Shown piece by piece: positions 54,075-62,959 of a DNA stretch of 64,000 nt (its first letter is position 1; every line of letters starts with the position of its first letter). This DNA comes from Alphaproteobacteria bacterium (GTDB lineage Bacteria; Pseudomonadota; Alphaproteobacteria; Micropepsales; Micropepsaceae). The notes below the pieces were generated by a model. That model did no database searches, was not told where the DNA came from, and saw nothing but the letters and a program-made list of their open reading frames with translations. The translations under genes were made by a program, and so were the position numbers. Where the stretch lies: the NCBI GenBank assembly GCA_016783965.1, contig JADHVO010000001.1:1-64000 (forward strand), read 5' to 3'.

Positions 54075-54709
54075 GCAAGCTCCTTCTCGACCGCCGCTCC
54101 CTGTTCGTAACGGGCGCCGCGTCCGTCGCGCTCGCCGCCTGCTCCAACATCGTCGGCCCGCCTGAAGCAGCGCCGCTGTACATGCTCCGGCCGAAGGTGC
54201 CGGCAAGCACCAACGGTCGCGCCGTGAACTGGCAGATCTCCATCCAGCTTCCGGAGGCGCCGCAGAGCCTCGACACCGACCGCATCGCCCTGGTGCAGCC
54301 AGGAAACGTGATGGAGTACTACGCCAATGCGGAGTGGCCGGACCGCCTGCCCTTCCTGGTGCAGCAGGCGCTGATCGAAGCGTTCGAAGCGAACAGCCGC
54401 ATCATGGCGGTCGGACGCGACACCGACATCGTGCGCTCGGATTATCTGCTCCAGACCGACATCCGCGACTTCCAGGCCCGCTATGACGCGCAGGACGCGC
54501 CGCCAACCGCGGAGGTGCGCATCGCCTGCAAGCTGATCGCCGCGCACGGCCGCACAATCACGCAGATCATGACCGTGCACAAGGAAGTCCCCACGCAGCA
54601 AAACTCAATCCCGGCCGCGACGCAGGCGATGAACGAGGCGCTGGGCGAAGCCCTGATCGACATCGTGTCATGGACACTGTCGGCACCGGAGCCGCCACGC
54701 GGTCTGTGA
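54071..54709 (+). CDS. ABC-type transport auxiliary lipoprotein
   Basis: Encodes 212 aa. The signal has a twin-arginine-like and lipobox region (DRRSLFVTGAASVALAAC), so Cys24 is expected to be lipidated. The mature part (ADCSNIVGPPEAAPLYMLRP, VQPGNVMEYYANAEWPDRLP) matches the ABC_trans_aux/PqiC-like family that accompanies MCE transporters. It may help connect the Mla machine to the outer membrane. It ends the operon. Confidence 0.88.
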   Translation: MSKLLLDRRSLFVTGAASVALAACSNIVGPPEAAPLYMLRPKVPASTNGRAVNWQISIQLPEAPQSLDTDRIALVQPGNVMEYYANAEWPDRLPFLVQQALIEAFEANSRIMAVGRDTDIVRSDYLLQTDIRDFQARYDAQDAPPTAEVRIACKLIAAHGRTITQIMTVHKEVPTQQNSIPAATQAMNEALGEALIDIVSWTLSAPEPPRGL

Positions 54710-54848
54710 GGGCTCGCGAACCGCGACGGCTCGATCCGCCGTGACCGGGGTGTAAAAAAGCGGGAACAGCACCGGCGTTCCTGCCAAGGTTGCGGGAACT
54801 CCCGTTCCGCGCCGTCGTTAACACTTCGGACCAACGCGGAAATTCATC

Positions 54849-55028
54849 ATGCTTCGCTGGGCACTTATCTTTCTTCTGATCGGACTCGTCGCCGGTCTTC
54901 TCGGGTTCACTTCGCTCGCAGGCGCTTCGTTCGCGATTGCGAAAATCCTGTTCTTCGTCTTTGTCGCGCTTTTCCTCGTCTTCCTGATCGCAGGCCTCAC
55001 GGTCGCGCGCCGAGTGACCGGCGGATAG
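54849..55028 (+). CDS. DUF1328 small membrane protein
   Basis: A 59-residue protein too short for most gene callers: [20 protein letters not shown], then [20 protein letters not shown] and VFLIAGL, ending RVTGG. Two membrane helices with a short hairpin are clear, and the start and end are those of DUF1328 (YtjA-like), widespread in proteobacteria. No ribosome binding site of note; it stands 6 bases before the hydrolase gene. Function unknown. Confidence 0.93.
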   Translation: MLRWALIFLLIGLVAGLLGFTSLAGASFAIAKILFFVFVALFLVFLIAGLTVARRVTGG

Positions 55029-55034
55029 CGCGCC

Positions 55035-56000
55035 GTGAGCAGCACCTATCGATTGAGCTTCGAGTTCGCGGCAACGGACGATCGGCGCACGATCGACGAC
55101 GCGCGCTGGTCGCTGAGCGGCCTCGACCCATCCTTCCGCGTCCGGGCTGGCAGCTTCGGTGCTTCCGACGGGGAAAAAATCCCCTATCGCCTGTGGAAGG
55201 CCAACGAACCGCGCGCCACGGTACTCCTGCTGCATGGCGCCACCGACTACTCCGCGGCCTTCGACGAGATCGGCCCGCAGTTCGCCGCCAGGGGCCTGAC
55301 CGCGCTCGCTATCGACCAGCGCGGCTTTGGCGCGACATCAACGCGCGGCAGGTGGCGGGGCAGGCGTCGGATGATCCGCGACGCCATCGAATCGGTGCTC
55401 TACCTGCGGATGCGCTTCGGCGAACACCTTCCCGCCTTCATCGTCGGTGAGAGCATGGGTGCGGCGCTTGCGGTACACACGGCAGCGCAGGCGCCCGACG
55501 TCGGCCTTGCAGGCATTGTGCTTGTCGCCCCCGGCGCAATCAGCGGCACCTGGCGGCGCCTGGTCGGCCACACGCTCAGCCGTGTGCTGCGCTTCTTCAT
55601 GCCCCATAGCTCCTTCATCATCGAACGCATCAGCGCCTGGGAGTTCACGCCCGGCTCTGCGATTCGCTTGCTCAGCGATCCGATGGTGCTGCGCCGTGTT
55701 CGGCCAGCGACCCTGTTCGGCCTGTTCAAGCTGTCGCGCAGCGCAGTGGACGAGGCGGGGCACGTGAGCGTCCCCTCCCTCACCATGATCGGCGGCAAGG
55801 AGGACCTGCTGCGAGAGGACTGCATCCGGCGGCTCTACAACGGACTGTCGGGCGACAAGCAATGGGCACGCTTCAAGAACGGTCCCCATCTGCTGCTGCA
55901 TTGGAAAAACCGCGACAAAGTGCTCTCGCGGCTGTTCGCCTGGACCGACGGGCAACTGGCACGCCGCCCGTTTAACGGTCCACAACCGGCGAATCCCTGA
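55035..56000 (+). CDS. Alpha/beta hydrolase (monoacylglycerol-lipase-like)
   Basis: Encodes 321 aa starting at GTG 55035. The oxyanion region is LLLHGATDYSAAF, the nucleophile motif is GESMGAAL, and the later acid and histidine are in GGKEDLLRED and NGPHLLLHW. It resembles monoacylglycerol lipases of the serine aminopeptidase S33 type. It follows DUF1328 closely and precedes the PI-PLC gene by 14 bases, so the three may form one operon. Confidence 0.88.
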   Translation: MSSTYRLSFEFAATDDRRTIDDARWSLSGLDPSFRVRAGSFGASDGEKIPYRLWKANEPRATVLLLHGATDYSAAFDEIGPQFAARGLTALAIDQRGFGATSTRGRWRGRRRMIRDAIESVLYLRMRFGEHLPAFIVGESMGAALAVHTAAQAPDVGLAGIVLVAPGAISGTWRRLVGHTLSRVLRFFMPHSSFIIERISAWEFTPGSAIRLLSDPMVLRRVRPATLFGLFKLSRSAVDEAGHVSVPSLTMIGGKEDLLREDCIRRLYNGLSGDKQWARFKNGPHLLLHWKNRDKVLSRLFAWTDGQLARRPFNGPQPANP

Positions 56001-56014
56001 AGGCGGAGCATCCG

Positions 56015-57196
56015 ATGCGCATAGTGACCGGTGCGGTGGCAGCGGCGCTCTTCCTGTGGCCGGCGCCGGCCTCGGCGGCCGACTGCAATCTGGCAGCTCC
56101 GGACGCGAAAGCAGCCGGCGACGGCTGCGCCCGGGCCTGGATGGACAAAAACCTTCGGCTGAATGACATCGTCGCCGTCGGCACGCACGACAGCTACAAG
56201 GCCGCAATCCCGGACAAGATCATGGCGCTCGTCCGCGTGGGCTCAAGCCGGAGCGCCATTGCCCTTGACTACTCGCATCTCCCGCTCAAGGAGCAGCTGG
56301 ACGACGGCGCCCGGGCGATCGAGATCGACGTGGTCTATGACCCGCAGGGTGGCCTCTATGCGACGCCGGTCGGCGCCTCGATGACAGGCGAGACCATGCC
56401 GGAGGCGTGGACGGCCGAGATGTTGAAACCCGGATACAAGGTGCTTCATGTACAGGACATCGACTTCCATTCGGTCTGCATCACCTTCGTCGATTGCCTG
56501 CATGACCTGAAGGACTGGTCGACGGCGCATCCCGACCACGTGCCGATCCTCGTCACCATGAACTTCAAGGACGACTCGATCCCGATGCCCGGTTCGGTGA
56601 CGCCGTTGCCCTTCGACGCCGCCGCGGCCGATGAACTCGATGCGGAGGTGCTCTCGGTGTTCAACCGGGACGAGCTTGTCACGCCCGACCAGGTGCAGGG
56701 GGACGCGCCGACTTTGCGGGACGGCATTCTCCAGCACGGCTGGCCGACTCTGGGCGAGACGCGGGGCAAGTTCCTGTTCGCGCTGGATGAGAGCAGGGAC
56801 AAGATCACCACCTATGTGGGCGGACGCAAGTCGCTCGAGGGACGCGTGTTCTTCGTGAATTCACCGGACGAATCCGCGCCGCAGGCCGCCTACTTCACGT
56901 TCAACGAGACCAACGACATTCCGCGCATCACAGCCGATGTGCAGAAGAACTTCCTGGTTCGCACCCGCGCCGACGCCGACACTTTAGAAGCTCGCAACAA
57001 CGACACCACCCGCCGCGACAAGGCGCTGGCCAGTGGTGCGCAGTACGTCTCCACAGACTACATGCAGCCGGACGCGCGCTTCAGCCCGTACCGGGCCCGC
57101 ATGCCACAGGGCGTGATCGCCGCGTGCAACCCGCAGCGCCATCCGGAACGGTGCGCCGGGCTCGCTGTCGAGTCGGGGACGATCACGGCACCGTAG
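56015..57196 (+). CDS. Secreted Ca2+-dependent phosphoinositide phospholipase C-like enzyme
   Basis: Encodes 393 aa with a signal peptide (MRIVTGAVAAALFLWPAPASA). The catalytic core includes VGTHDSYK (first catalytic His), AIEIDVVYDPQG and VLHVQDIDFHS, the second His and metal-binding Asp/Glu. The remainder includes LFALDESRDK, FVNSPDES and DYMQPDARFSPYR. This is the calcium-dependent PI-PLC family, less studied than the eukaryotic type. It would cleave the headgroup of a phospholipid in the periplasm. Confidence 0.9.
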   Translation: MRIVTGAVAAALFLWPAPASAADCNLAAPDAKAAGDGCARAWMDKNLRLNDIVAVGTHDSYKAAIPDKIMALVRVGSSRSAIALDYSHLPLKEQLDDGARAIEIDVVYDPQGGLYATPVGASMTGETMPEAWTAEMLKPGYKVLHVQDIDFHSVCITFVDCLHDLKDWSTAHPDHVPILVTMNFKDDSIPMPGSVTPLPFDAAAADELDAEVLSVFNRDELVTPDQVQGDAPTLRDGILQHGWPTLGETRGKFLFALDESRDKITTYVGGRKSLEGRVFFVNSPDESAPQAAYFTFNETNDIPRITADVQKNFLVRTRADADTLEARNNDTTRRDKALASGAQYVSTDYMQPDARFSPYRARMPQGVIAACNPQRHPERCAGLAVESGTITAP

Positions 57197-58231
57197 TCAG
57201 GCAGCCCGTTTCCTCTTCGCCGCCTTCCTGGCCACTTTGCGCTTGGCCGGCATTACCCGCCTGGCGTTCTTGCGCGCGGCCGCCTTGCGTTTCGCGGGCT
57301 TCTTCTTCGCCAGCGCCTTGCGGTACGGAGTCAGGTCCCAGCCCGGATAGCGCATCTGCGCTCGCGCGATGGTCGTCTCGGTCCAGAACGGGTCGCCCGG
57401 CCGCGGCACGCCAAACACCGCGAGCTGCTCCGTGGTCGCGTTCTCGAAGATCTTCTGCCACGGCTTGGTGTGATGGAACGCCCAGGCGGTGAACTGGATC
57501 GCATCGTCATGCGCCTTGCGGAAGCAGGTCATCAGCGCATAGCGGTGCCCCTTCGGTGCCGTCAGGTTCGTGCCGCGGTGATAGATGTCGATCGTGTAAG
57601 GGATCGCGGTGCCTGCGGTCGACGCGCTCGACCGCGTCAGTGGAACGAGATCGGTCTGCAACTTCGCATGCACTACCGGGTCGCGGCTGAGCGACAGCTC
57701 CGGGTCCGCGCCCACGCTGTTCGCGTCCGGCCGCGTCACGAAATGCATTGCGCCATGCGCATCGGTCACGTCACTGAAATAGCAGAGAATGGTGATCGAG
57801 TTCTTCGCCGCATCCTCCGATGGCACCGTCAGCGTGTGGTTGGAAAAATCGGTGTGGAACGGCTGATCGTAATCGGAATCGCCGGTGAACTTTGCCCAGG
57901 ACTGGCACTGATACACGCGCACATCGTCGGTCTCGAGCGCCTGCTTGGCGAACGCGATCAGGGCCGGATGCACGCCGATCAGGTTCAGCGCCGGCGAGCA
58001 GTCTATCGGGATCGGTTGGATGTCCTTGAACTGCGACGGGTGGAACCGGCCGACAACGCCCTCCCCCTTCTTGTTGAGTTCCTCGCCCGCGTGCTCCGGC
58101 TTGCCGAACACCGCCTCGAAATCGGCAACCACAGCGGCCACCTCTTCCGGCGTGAAGAAGTCGGGGATGACGACCGCGCCGTCGCGGCGCCACGCTTTCA
58201 TTTGATCCTTGCTGAAACGGCTCTTGCTCAT
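57197..58231 (-). CDS. Phytanoyl-CoA dioxygenase-like protein with a lysine-rich tail
   Basis: Encodes 344 aa from ATG 58231. The body is a PhyH-type Fe(II)/2-oxoglutarate dioxygenase with AVVIPDFFTPEEVAAVVADF, the HxD in QPFHTDFSNHTL and the distal His in DIYHRGTNLT. The last 40 residues are Lys/Arg/Ala-rich (KALAKKKPAKRKAAARKNAR), like a histone-H1 or DNA-binding tail. Such tails are not a normal part of the family. It is convergent with the PI-PLC gene, with no gap between the stops. Confidence 0.88.
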   Translation of the reverse strand: MSKSRFSKDQMKAWRRDGAVVIPDFFTPEEVAAVVADFEAVFGKPEHAGEELNKKGEGVVGRFHPSQFKDIQPIPIDCSPALNLIGVHPALIAFAKQALETDDVRVYQCQSWAKFTGDSDYDQPFHTDFSNHTLTVPSEDAAKNSITILCYFSDVTDAHGAMHFVTRPDANSVGADPELSLSRDPVVHAKLQTDLVPLTRSSASTAGTAIPYTIDIYHRGTNLTAPKGHRYALMTCFRKAHDDAIQFTAWAFHHTKPWQKIFENATTEQLAVFGVPRPGDPFWTETTIARAQMRYPGWDLTPYRKALAKKKPAKRKAAARKNARRVMPAKRKVARKAAKRKRAA

Positions 58232-58294
58232 GGTCCGACCCTGTTGCCGGACGGCATTGTGCCGCCTGCGCGGCAACAGGCAAGGTCCGAGCGG

Positions 58295-58684
58295 TTACCG
58301 CTTCTTCTTCTGCCGTTCCTTGCGCGCGGCATAGCGGGCATCGCGGGCAGCCTTCTGGTCGGCCAGCAGCTGCACCAGCTTGTCGGCCTCGGCCCGTTTG
58401 GCGCGCTCGGCCTCTTCCGCAGCCCTACGCTCGGCTTCGAGGCGCGCGGCTTCCTCGGCCGCCTTGCGCTCCTGCTCTGCGCGGATTGCGGCAGCCTTGG
58501 CTTCGGCCTTCGCCTGCTCGCGGGCTTCGCGCTCTTCGGCGACGCGCTTGCGTTCTTCCTGCCGCTTGGCGAAGTCGGGGTCGTTACGCGGGTCGGCCTT
58601 CTTGGCGCGGTCGAGCAGTGCCTGACGGGCCTTCTGCTGGTCCGCGAGACGATCGTTGAAACCTTTTTCCTTGAAACCGCGCAT
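58295..58684 (-). CDS. DUF6481 coiled-coil protein
   Basis: Encodes 129 aa from ATG 58684. It begins MRGFKEKGFNDRLADQQKAR and is almost wholly charged and helical, with long runs of Ala, Glu, Lys and Arg (EEREAREQAKAEAKAAAIRA). This matches DUF6481, a short alphaproteobacterial coiled-coil family. No membrane segment. The frame is open far to the right, but the conserved start fixes the N-terminus. Confidence 0.85.
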   Translation of the reverse strand: MRGFKEKGFNDRLADQQKARQALLDRAKKADPRNDPDFAKRQEERKRVAEEREAREQAKAEAKAAAIRAEQERKAAEEAARLEAERRAAEEAERAKRAEADKLVQLLADQKAARDARYAARKERQKKKR

Positions 58685-58798
58685 GCCGAAACCCGAAGAC
58701 CCTTTGCTGGCTGGAGAGGCCCGGAACCTATGCCAAAACGTCCGTTTTTCAACCCCCGAAAGGCCGTGAATTTCGCCCGAAATATGCAATAAGCGCGC

Positions 58799-60607
58799 AT
58801 GCCTCCCCCGCTTTTGCTGCTTCAAGACATCCACGTGACATTCGGCAACACCGCGCTGCTGGACGGCGCCGAGTTGTCGGTGACCGCCGGCGAGCGGCTG
58901 TGTCTTGTGGGCCGCAATGGGTCGGGAAAATCCACCCTGCTCAAGATTGCCGCAGGGCTGATCGAGGCCGACGGCGGCACGCGTTTTGCGCAGCCCGGCG
59001 CCACGATCCGCTACCTGCCGCAGGAACCGAGCCTGGGGGGCTATACCGACACGCACGCCTACGTCGAGTCCGGCTTGATGCCCGGCGACGATCCCGCACG
59101 GGCCTATTACCTGCTCGGCAAGCTCGGTCTCAACGGCGCGGAGAAGCCGGAACACCTGTCCGGCGGCGAAGCACGCCGCGCCGCCCTGGCACGCACCCTG
59201 GCGCCGAAGCCCGACATCCTTCTGCTCGACGAGGCGACCAACCACCTCGACCTGCGGGCCATCGAATGGCTTGAGGGCGAACTCAAGTCGCTCAAGTCCG
59301 CCCTGGTGCTGATCAGCCACGACCGCCGGTTCCTGGAGAACCTGTCGCGCGCCACGGTGTGGCTCGACCGCGGCGAGACGCGCCGGCTCGAACAATCCTT
59401 CGCCGCGTTCGAGCCCTGGCGCGACCAGGTGCTGGAGCAGGAAGAGATCGAGCGCCACAAGCTCGACCGCAAGATCACCATGGAAGAGGACTGGCTGCGC
59501 TATGGCGTGAGCGCGCGAAGAAAGCGCAACCAGAACCGCCTGGCCCGCCTGCACGCGCTGCGCCGCGGCCGCAAGGAGGCGCTCAAGGCCACCGGCAATG
59601 TGCAGATGACGGTCACGGAGAGCGCCGAGGGGGGCACGCGCGTTATCGATGCCAAGGGCATCAGCAAGACGTTCGGCGACAACACGATCGTGCAGAACTT
59701 CTCGCTGCGTGTCCATCGCAGCGAGCGCGTCGCCATCGTCGGTCCTAACGGTGCGGGCAAGACGACGCTGCTGAACATGCTGACCGGCAAGCTCGATCCC
59801 GACACGGGCAACGTGAAGATCGGGGTCGGCGTGACCATGGCGCGGCTGGACCAGACGCGCACCGTGCTCGAACCGGACGACACGCTGGCCAACGTGCTCA
59901 CCGGCGGCCGCGGCGACCACATCCTGGTCGGCACCGAGATGAAGCACGTCATGACCTACATGAAGGACTTCCTCTTCGTGCCGCAGCAGGCGCGTACCCC
60001 CGTGAAGGTGCTGAGCGGTGGAGAACGTGCACGGTTGCTGCTCGCCAAGGTGCTGGCGCAGCCGTCCAACCTGCTGGTGCTGGACGAGCCGACCAACGAC
60101 CTCGATCTCGAAACCCTCGACCTGCTGGAAGAGATGATCGACGATTACGCCGGCACGGTGCTGGTGGTCAGCCACGACCGCGACTTCCTTGACCGTGTCG
60201 CGACCTCGGTCGTGATGGCCGAAGGCGACGGCAAGTTCATCCAGTACGCGGGCGGTTACACCGACATGCTCGCCCAGCGCGGTGTCGGTGTCGAAGCGAA
60301 GGAGGCGCGCGCCGAGAAGGCCGAACCTGCCGCATCCAAGCCCGCGCGGCCTGCTGCGCCGGCCAAGCGCAAGATGAACTTTTCCGACAAGCACGCTCTG
60401 GAGAAACTGCCGGGCCAAATTGCCGCGTTGGAGAAACAGATTGCCGAGCTGCACGACCAGCTCTCTGTTCCTGGACTCTACGCCAAAGACCCCAGGAAAT
60501 TCGGCTCCCTTTCGCAAGAGCTGGCCGACGCGCAGCACGAGCACGCCAAGAACGAAGAACGCTGGCTAGAGCTCGAAATGCTACGCGAGGAGATCGAAAA
60601 CGGCTGA
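58799..60607 (+). CDS. uup: ABC-F family ATPase, Uup type
   Basis: Encodes 602 aa. Cassette one has GRNGSGKS, LSGGEARRAALA and LLLDEATNHLDLR, and cassette two has GPNGAGKT, LSGGERARLLLAK and LVLDEPTNDLDLE. After the second cassette lie an Ala/Pro-rich linker (KPARPAAPAKRKMNFSDK) and a C-terminal coiled coil (LPGQIAALEKQIAELHDQL), the mark of Uup proteins. These bind branched DNA or ribosomes. The start ATG 58799 is near a divergent DUF6481 gene. Confidence 0.93.
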   Translation: MPPPLLLLQDIHVTFGNTALLDGAELSVTAGERLCLVGRNGSGKSTLLKIAAGLIEADGGTRFAQPGATIRYLPQEPSLGGYTDTHAYVESGLMPGDDPARAYYLLGKLGLNGAEKPEHLSGGEARRAALARTLAPKPDILLLDEATNHLDLRAIEWLEGELKSLKSALVLISHDRRFLENLSRATVWLDRGETRRLEQSFAAFEPWRDQVLEQEEIERHKLDRKITMEEDWLRYGVSARRKRNQNRLARLHALRRGRKEALKATGNVQMTVTESAEGGTRVIDAKGISKTFGDNTIVQNFSLRVHRSERVAIVGPNGAGKTTLLNMLTGKLDPDTGNVKIGVGVTMARLDQTRTVLEPDDTLANVLTGGRGDHILVGTEMKHVMTYMKDFLFVPQQARTPVKVLSGGERARLLLAKVLAQPSNLLVLDEPTNDLDLETLDLLEEMIDDYAGTVLVVSHDRDFLDRVATSVVMAEGDGKFIQYAGGYTDMLAQRGVGVEAKEARAEKAEPAASKPARPAAPAKRKMNFSDKHALEKLPGQIAALEKQIAELHDQLSVPGLYAKDPRKFGSLSQELADAQHEHAKNEERWLELEMLREEIENG

Positions 60608-61000
60608 TCACGTCCGGTGATACGTGAGCGTCATGGCGATGCAGTGGCGCAGCGCGTTCTCCTGGAGGCGGCCCTGGAGCGGGAGCAGCAGCGCCCTGTT
60701 GCCGCCGTAGCGGAACGAGCGCGGATAGAGGTTGCGGAAGCGGTCAACCAGCCCAGTGGTGCAGATGAAGTACATCGCCACCTCGTCCGGCGCGCTCTTC
60801 TTCCAGCCCAACCGGATCGTACTGCCGCCCTTCAGCCGGTAGGCCGGCTCGCCCCATTTGAGCGACTCTTCCAGCTCTTCCGCGCCGGCCTTCTTCGCTT
60901 CGTCGAAGATCATGTCCCGGAACGCCATCAGCCGTGCCCGCGCCGCAGGCGGGAACGCGCGGAACGTCTCGGCCACCCTGGCGTCGGTGATCTTCGTCAT
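60608..61000 (-). CDS. DUF1801 protein
   Basis: Encodes 130 aa. It has the DUF1801 layout: PPAARARLMAFRDMIFDEAK, LKWGEPAYRLKGG and EVAMYFICTTGLVDRFRNL to GNRALLLPLQGRL. The family folds like a small alpha+beta domain of unknown role. Its stop is directly next to the stop of uup, so the two genes converge with no spacer. Confidence 0.9.
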   Translation of the reverse strand: MTKITDARVAETFRAFPPAARARLMAFRDMIFDEAKKAGAEELEESLKWGEPAYRLKGGSTIRLGWKKSAPDEVAMYFICTTGLVDRFRNLYPRSFRYGGNRALLLPLQGRLQENALRHCIAMTLTYHRT

Positions 61001-61300
61001 GACCCGAGCCTACTCCTGATCGCACCCGTGCATGGCAGCAGCGCTTGACCGCCGCCGGCGACACGTGTTCCTGGGAGGACATGGCTACAGCTATGTGGAT
61101 GCTGGAGAAGCTGGCGCAGCTCTGGGCACCAGCACGCCGTACGACGCCAAGCCCAAGGTGGCGCGCTGCGTGACGAACGGCCAGTCGGCTATGGTCGACG
61201 CGCCCTGCGTGCCGCGCGGGAGCAGGCGACCGCTGCCGAACCGCCGAAAATCCACTCCCCTTGCCTTCCCGGCCCGCCCCCATTATCAGTCCGCCCCCAC
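61001..61300. other. 300-base region before tRNA-Ser; possible gene remnant
   Basis: A plus-strand frame at 61032-61322 includes PYDAKPKVARCVTNGQSAMV and DAPC, which looks like a small DUF4124-like cysteine motif. The likely start of such a gene, ATG 61081 behind GGGAGGAC, is in another frame (MATAMWMLEKLAQLW). This may be a frameshifted remnant or chance. No other feature is seen. Confidence 0.3.
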
Positions 61301-61390
61301 GGACAGGTGGTCGAGTGGTTGAAGGCACCGCACTCGAAATGCGGCGTACCTGTGAGGGTACCGTGAGTTCGAATCTCACCCTGTCCGCCA
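61301..61390 (+). tRNA. tRNA-Ser (anticodon CGA)
   Basis: The acceptor stem GGACAGG pairs with CCTGTCC, and encoded CCA ends the gene at 61388-61390. The anticodon stem CCGCA/TGCGG encloses loop CTCGAAA, so the anticodon is CGA (serine, codon UCG). The long variable arm (GTACCTGTGAGGGTACC) is that of a class II tRNA, and the T arm is GTGAGTTCGAATCTCAC. All stems are intact. Confidence 0.97.
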
Positions 61391-61438
61391 CTTTTCGTGA
61401 AGAGCAGCTATTCCGGCGCGCGAGGAAGTCGCGCGCGC

Positions 61439-61464
61439 GGCACCGCGGACTCCGCGGCGGTGCC
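61439..61464. terminator. Strong hairpin downstream of tRNA-Ser
   Basis: GGCACCGC (61439-61446) pairs perfectly with GCGGTGCC (61457-61464); an alternative inner stem GCGGA/TCCGC overlaps it. It lies between the tRNA and the stop of the HD-domain gene, so it may end either transcript. No T-run. Confidence 0.45.
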
Positions 61465-61486
61465 GGATGCGGATTCGATTGCCCCG

Positions 61487-62029
61487 CTACAGCGCGTCCA
61501 GCAGCTTGAGGTAATGCGCTGCGTCCGGTGTTTGGGCATGCGGGTTCTTCGCTGCTTCGTCGAACCGTCGCAGCGCCACCGCGTCCGCCGCGAAAGGCTG
61601 CGCGCGGAACGCAACGGCTTCCTCGGTGCTCATTGGCCCGCCTTGCAAAGACAGGCTCAACACCGAGTCCGGTGCCAGCTTTCCAAAGTAGTCCGGCTCC
61701 GTCCCGCACAGATACCGCTTCGCCGCCACATGCAGCCGGACCGGTTCCGTCACCGCGGGTGGAAGGCCGCGCTTGGCCAGCCACTTCGCTCCCAGCACCT
61801 CGTGCATGTCGTCCACGCCCTGCGCAGCCGGGTTCTCGCCGAGCTTGTGCACCAGATGCCCGACATCGTGCAGCAGGCACGCCAGTGCGAGGGCCGGCGC
61901 AGCGCCAACCCGTTCCGCCTGCGCCGCGGTTTGCAACGCATGCTGGAGCTGGCTTACGTGTTCGAGGCCATAACGCCCGGTCGCACGCCTCTCATACATC
62001 TCAAGCAAGTCGTCGTGCAGCGTGCTCAT
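61487..62029 (-). CDS. HD-domain oxygenase-like protein (PhnZ-like)
   Basis: Encodes 180 aa. The metal motif LLHDVGHLVHK (HD), a distal histidine in DDMHEVLGAKWL, and the N-terminal RYGLEHVSQLQHALQTA are present. The Y-x-x-E spacing in YGLE matches the Tyr/Glu pair that PhnZ uses to gate its di-iron site, so a PhnZ-like phosphonate or inositol-type oxygenase is possible. PhnY is not nearby. It overlaps the rlmJ stop by four bases (ATGA). Confidence 0.78.
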   Translation of the reverse strand: MSTLHDDLLEMYERRATGRYGLEHVSQLQHALQTAAQAERVGAAPALALACLLHDVGHLVHKLGENPAAQGVDDMHEVLGAKWLAKRGLPPAVTEPVRLHVAAKRYLCGTEPDYFGKLAPDSVLSLSLQGGPMSTEEAVAFRAQPFAADAVALRRFDEAAKNPHAQTPDAAHYLKLLDAL

Positions 62030-62880
62030 TCTTCACCTGCGATCCAGCGCACCTCGAACCGCGCCTTGTCCGACAGCAGTGGCGCCACGTATTGAAGGGC
62101 CGCCCGCATGTCGTCGGCGAAACCATAGGGCGGATTGATGACAATCAGCCCAGAACCACTCAGCCGCTCCTTCTCGCCGGCCACGCGCTCCGCCGCGCCG
62201 ATATCGAGATCGATCCGCAGCGCTTTCTTCGCGCCTGCCGTCAGCACCTCGCCCGCGAACTCGTTCGCCTCCGCCGCAGATTTTACGGGAAACCAGAGCA
62301 GATAGATCCCCGTCGCGAACTTCTTCAGCGCCGCGGCCACCGCGCGCGCCTGTGCGGCAAACTCATCTGCGTCCTCGAACGGCGGATCGATCAGAACCAG
62401 GCCGCGCCGCTCCCGGGGGGGCAATAACGCCGTCAGCCGGACATAGCCGTCGGCGGTTTCACTATGCAGCGCCTTGTTCCGGAACGCAGCCAGCGACGAC
62501 TTCAGGGCCGCGGCCTCATCTGCGTGCTTCTCGATCGCGACCAGCCTGTCCTGGGGCCGCAGCATCATGGTCGCGATGATCGGCGAGCCGGGATAGAACC
62601 GCGCGCTCGCGCCTTCCACGATCGCGAGATAGCGGTGCAGCGCTTCCGGCAGCGCCGACTGCATCACGGCGGGCACCATCAGCCGGCCGATGCCGCCGGC
62701 CGCCTCGCCGGTGCGGGCCGCCTGCTCGCCTGAAAGGTCATAGAGCCCGCGTCCCGCATGCGTGTCGATCACCGCGAACGGCGCATCCTTCTTGCGCAGA
62801 TGCAGAAGGATCGCGACAAGCGCGAGATGCTTCATCACATCCGCGAAATTCCCGGCATGAAAGGCGTGGCGGTAATTCAT
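62026..62880 (-). CDS. rlmJ: 23S rRNA (adenine(2030)-N6)-methyltransferase
   Basis: Encodes 284 aa. The start MNYRHAFHAGNFADVMKHL is the family hallmark, with SAM motif FAVIDTHAGRGLYDL and the adenine-N6 motif LVLIDPPFED. RlmJ methylates A2030 of 23S rRNA. It is coupled to the HD-domain gene by an ATGA overlap. Confidence 0.95.
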   Translation of the reverse strand: MNYRHAFHAGNFADVMKHLALVAILLHLRKKDAPFAVIDTHAGRGLYDLSGEQAARTGEAAGGIGRLMVPAVMQSALPEALHRYLAIVEGASARFYPGSPIIATMMLRPQDRLVAIEKHADEAAALKSSLAAFRNKALHSETADGYVRLTALLPPRERRGLVLIDPPFEDADEFAAQARAVAAALKKFATGIYLLWFPVKSAAEANEFAGEVLTAGAKKALRIDLDIGAAERVAGEKERLSGSGLIVINPPYGFADDMRAALQYVAPLLSDKARFEVRWIAGEE

Positions 62881-62959
62881 CGTGCAGAAGCCGGCTCACT
62901 GGCGCACCGGGCGCATTCGTATATCATGACGGGCATTACACCTTTGGGGACTGATTTCC

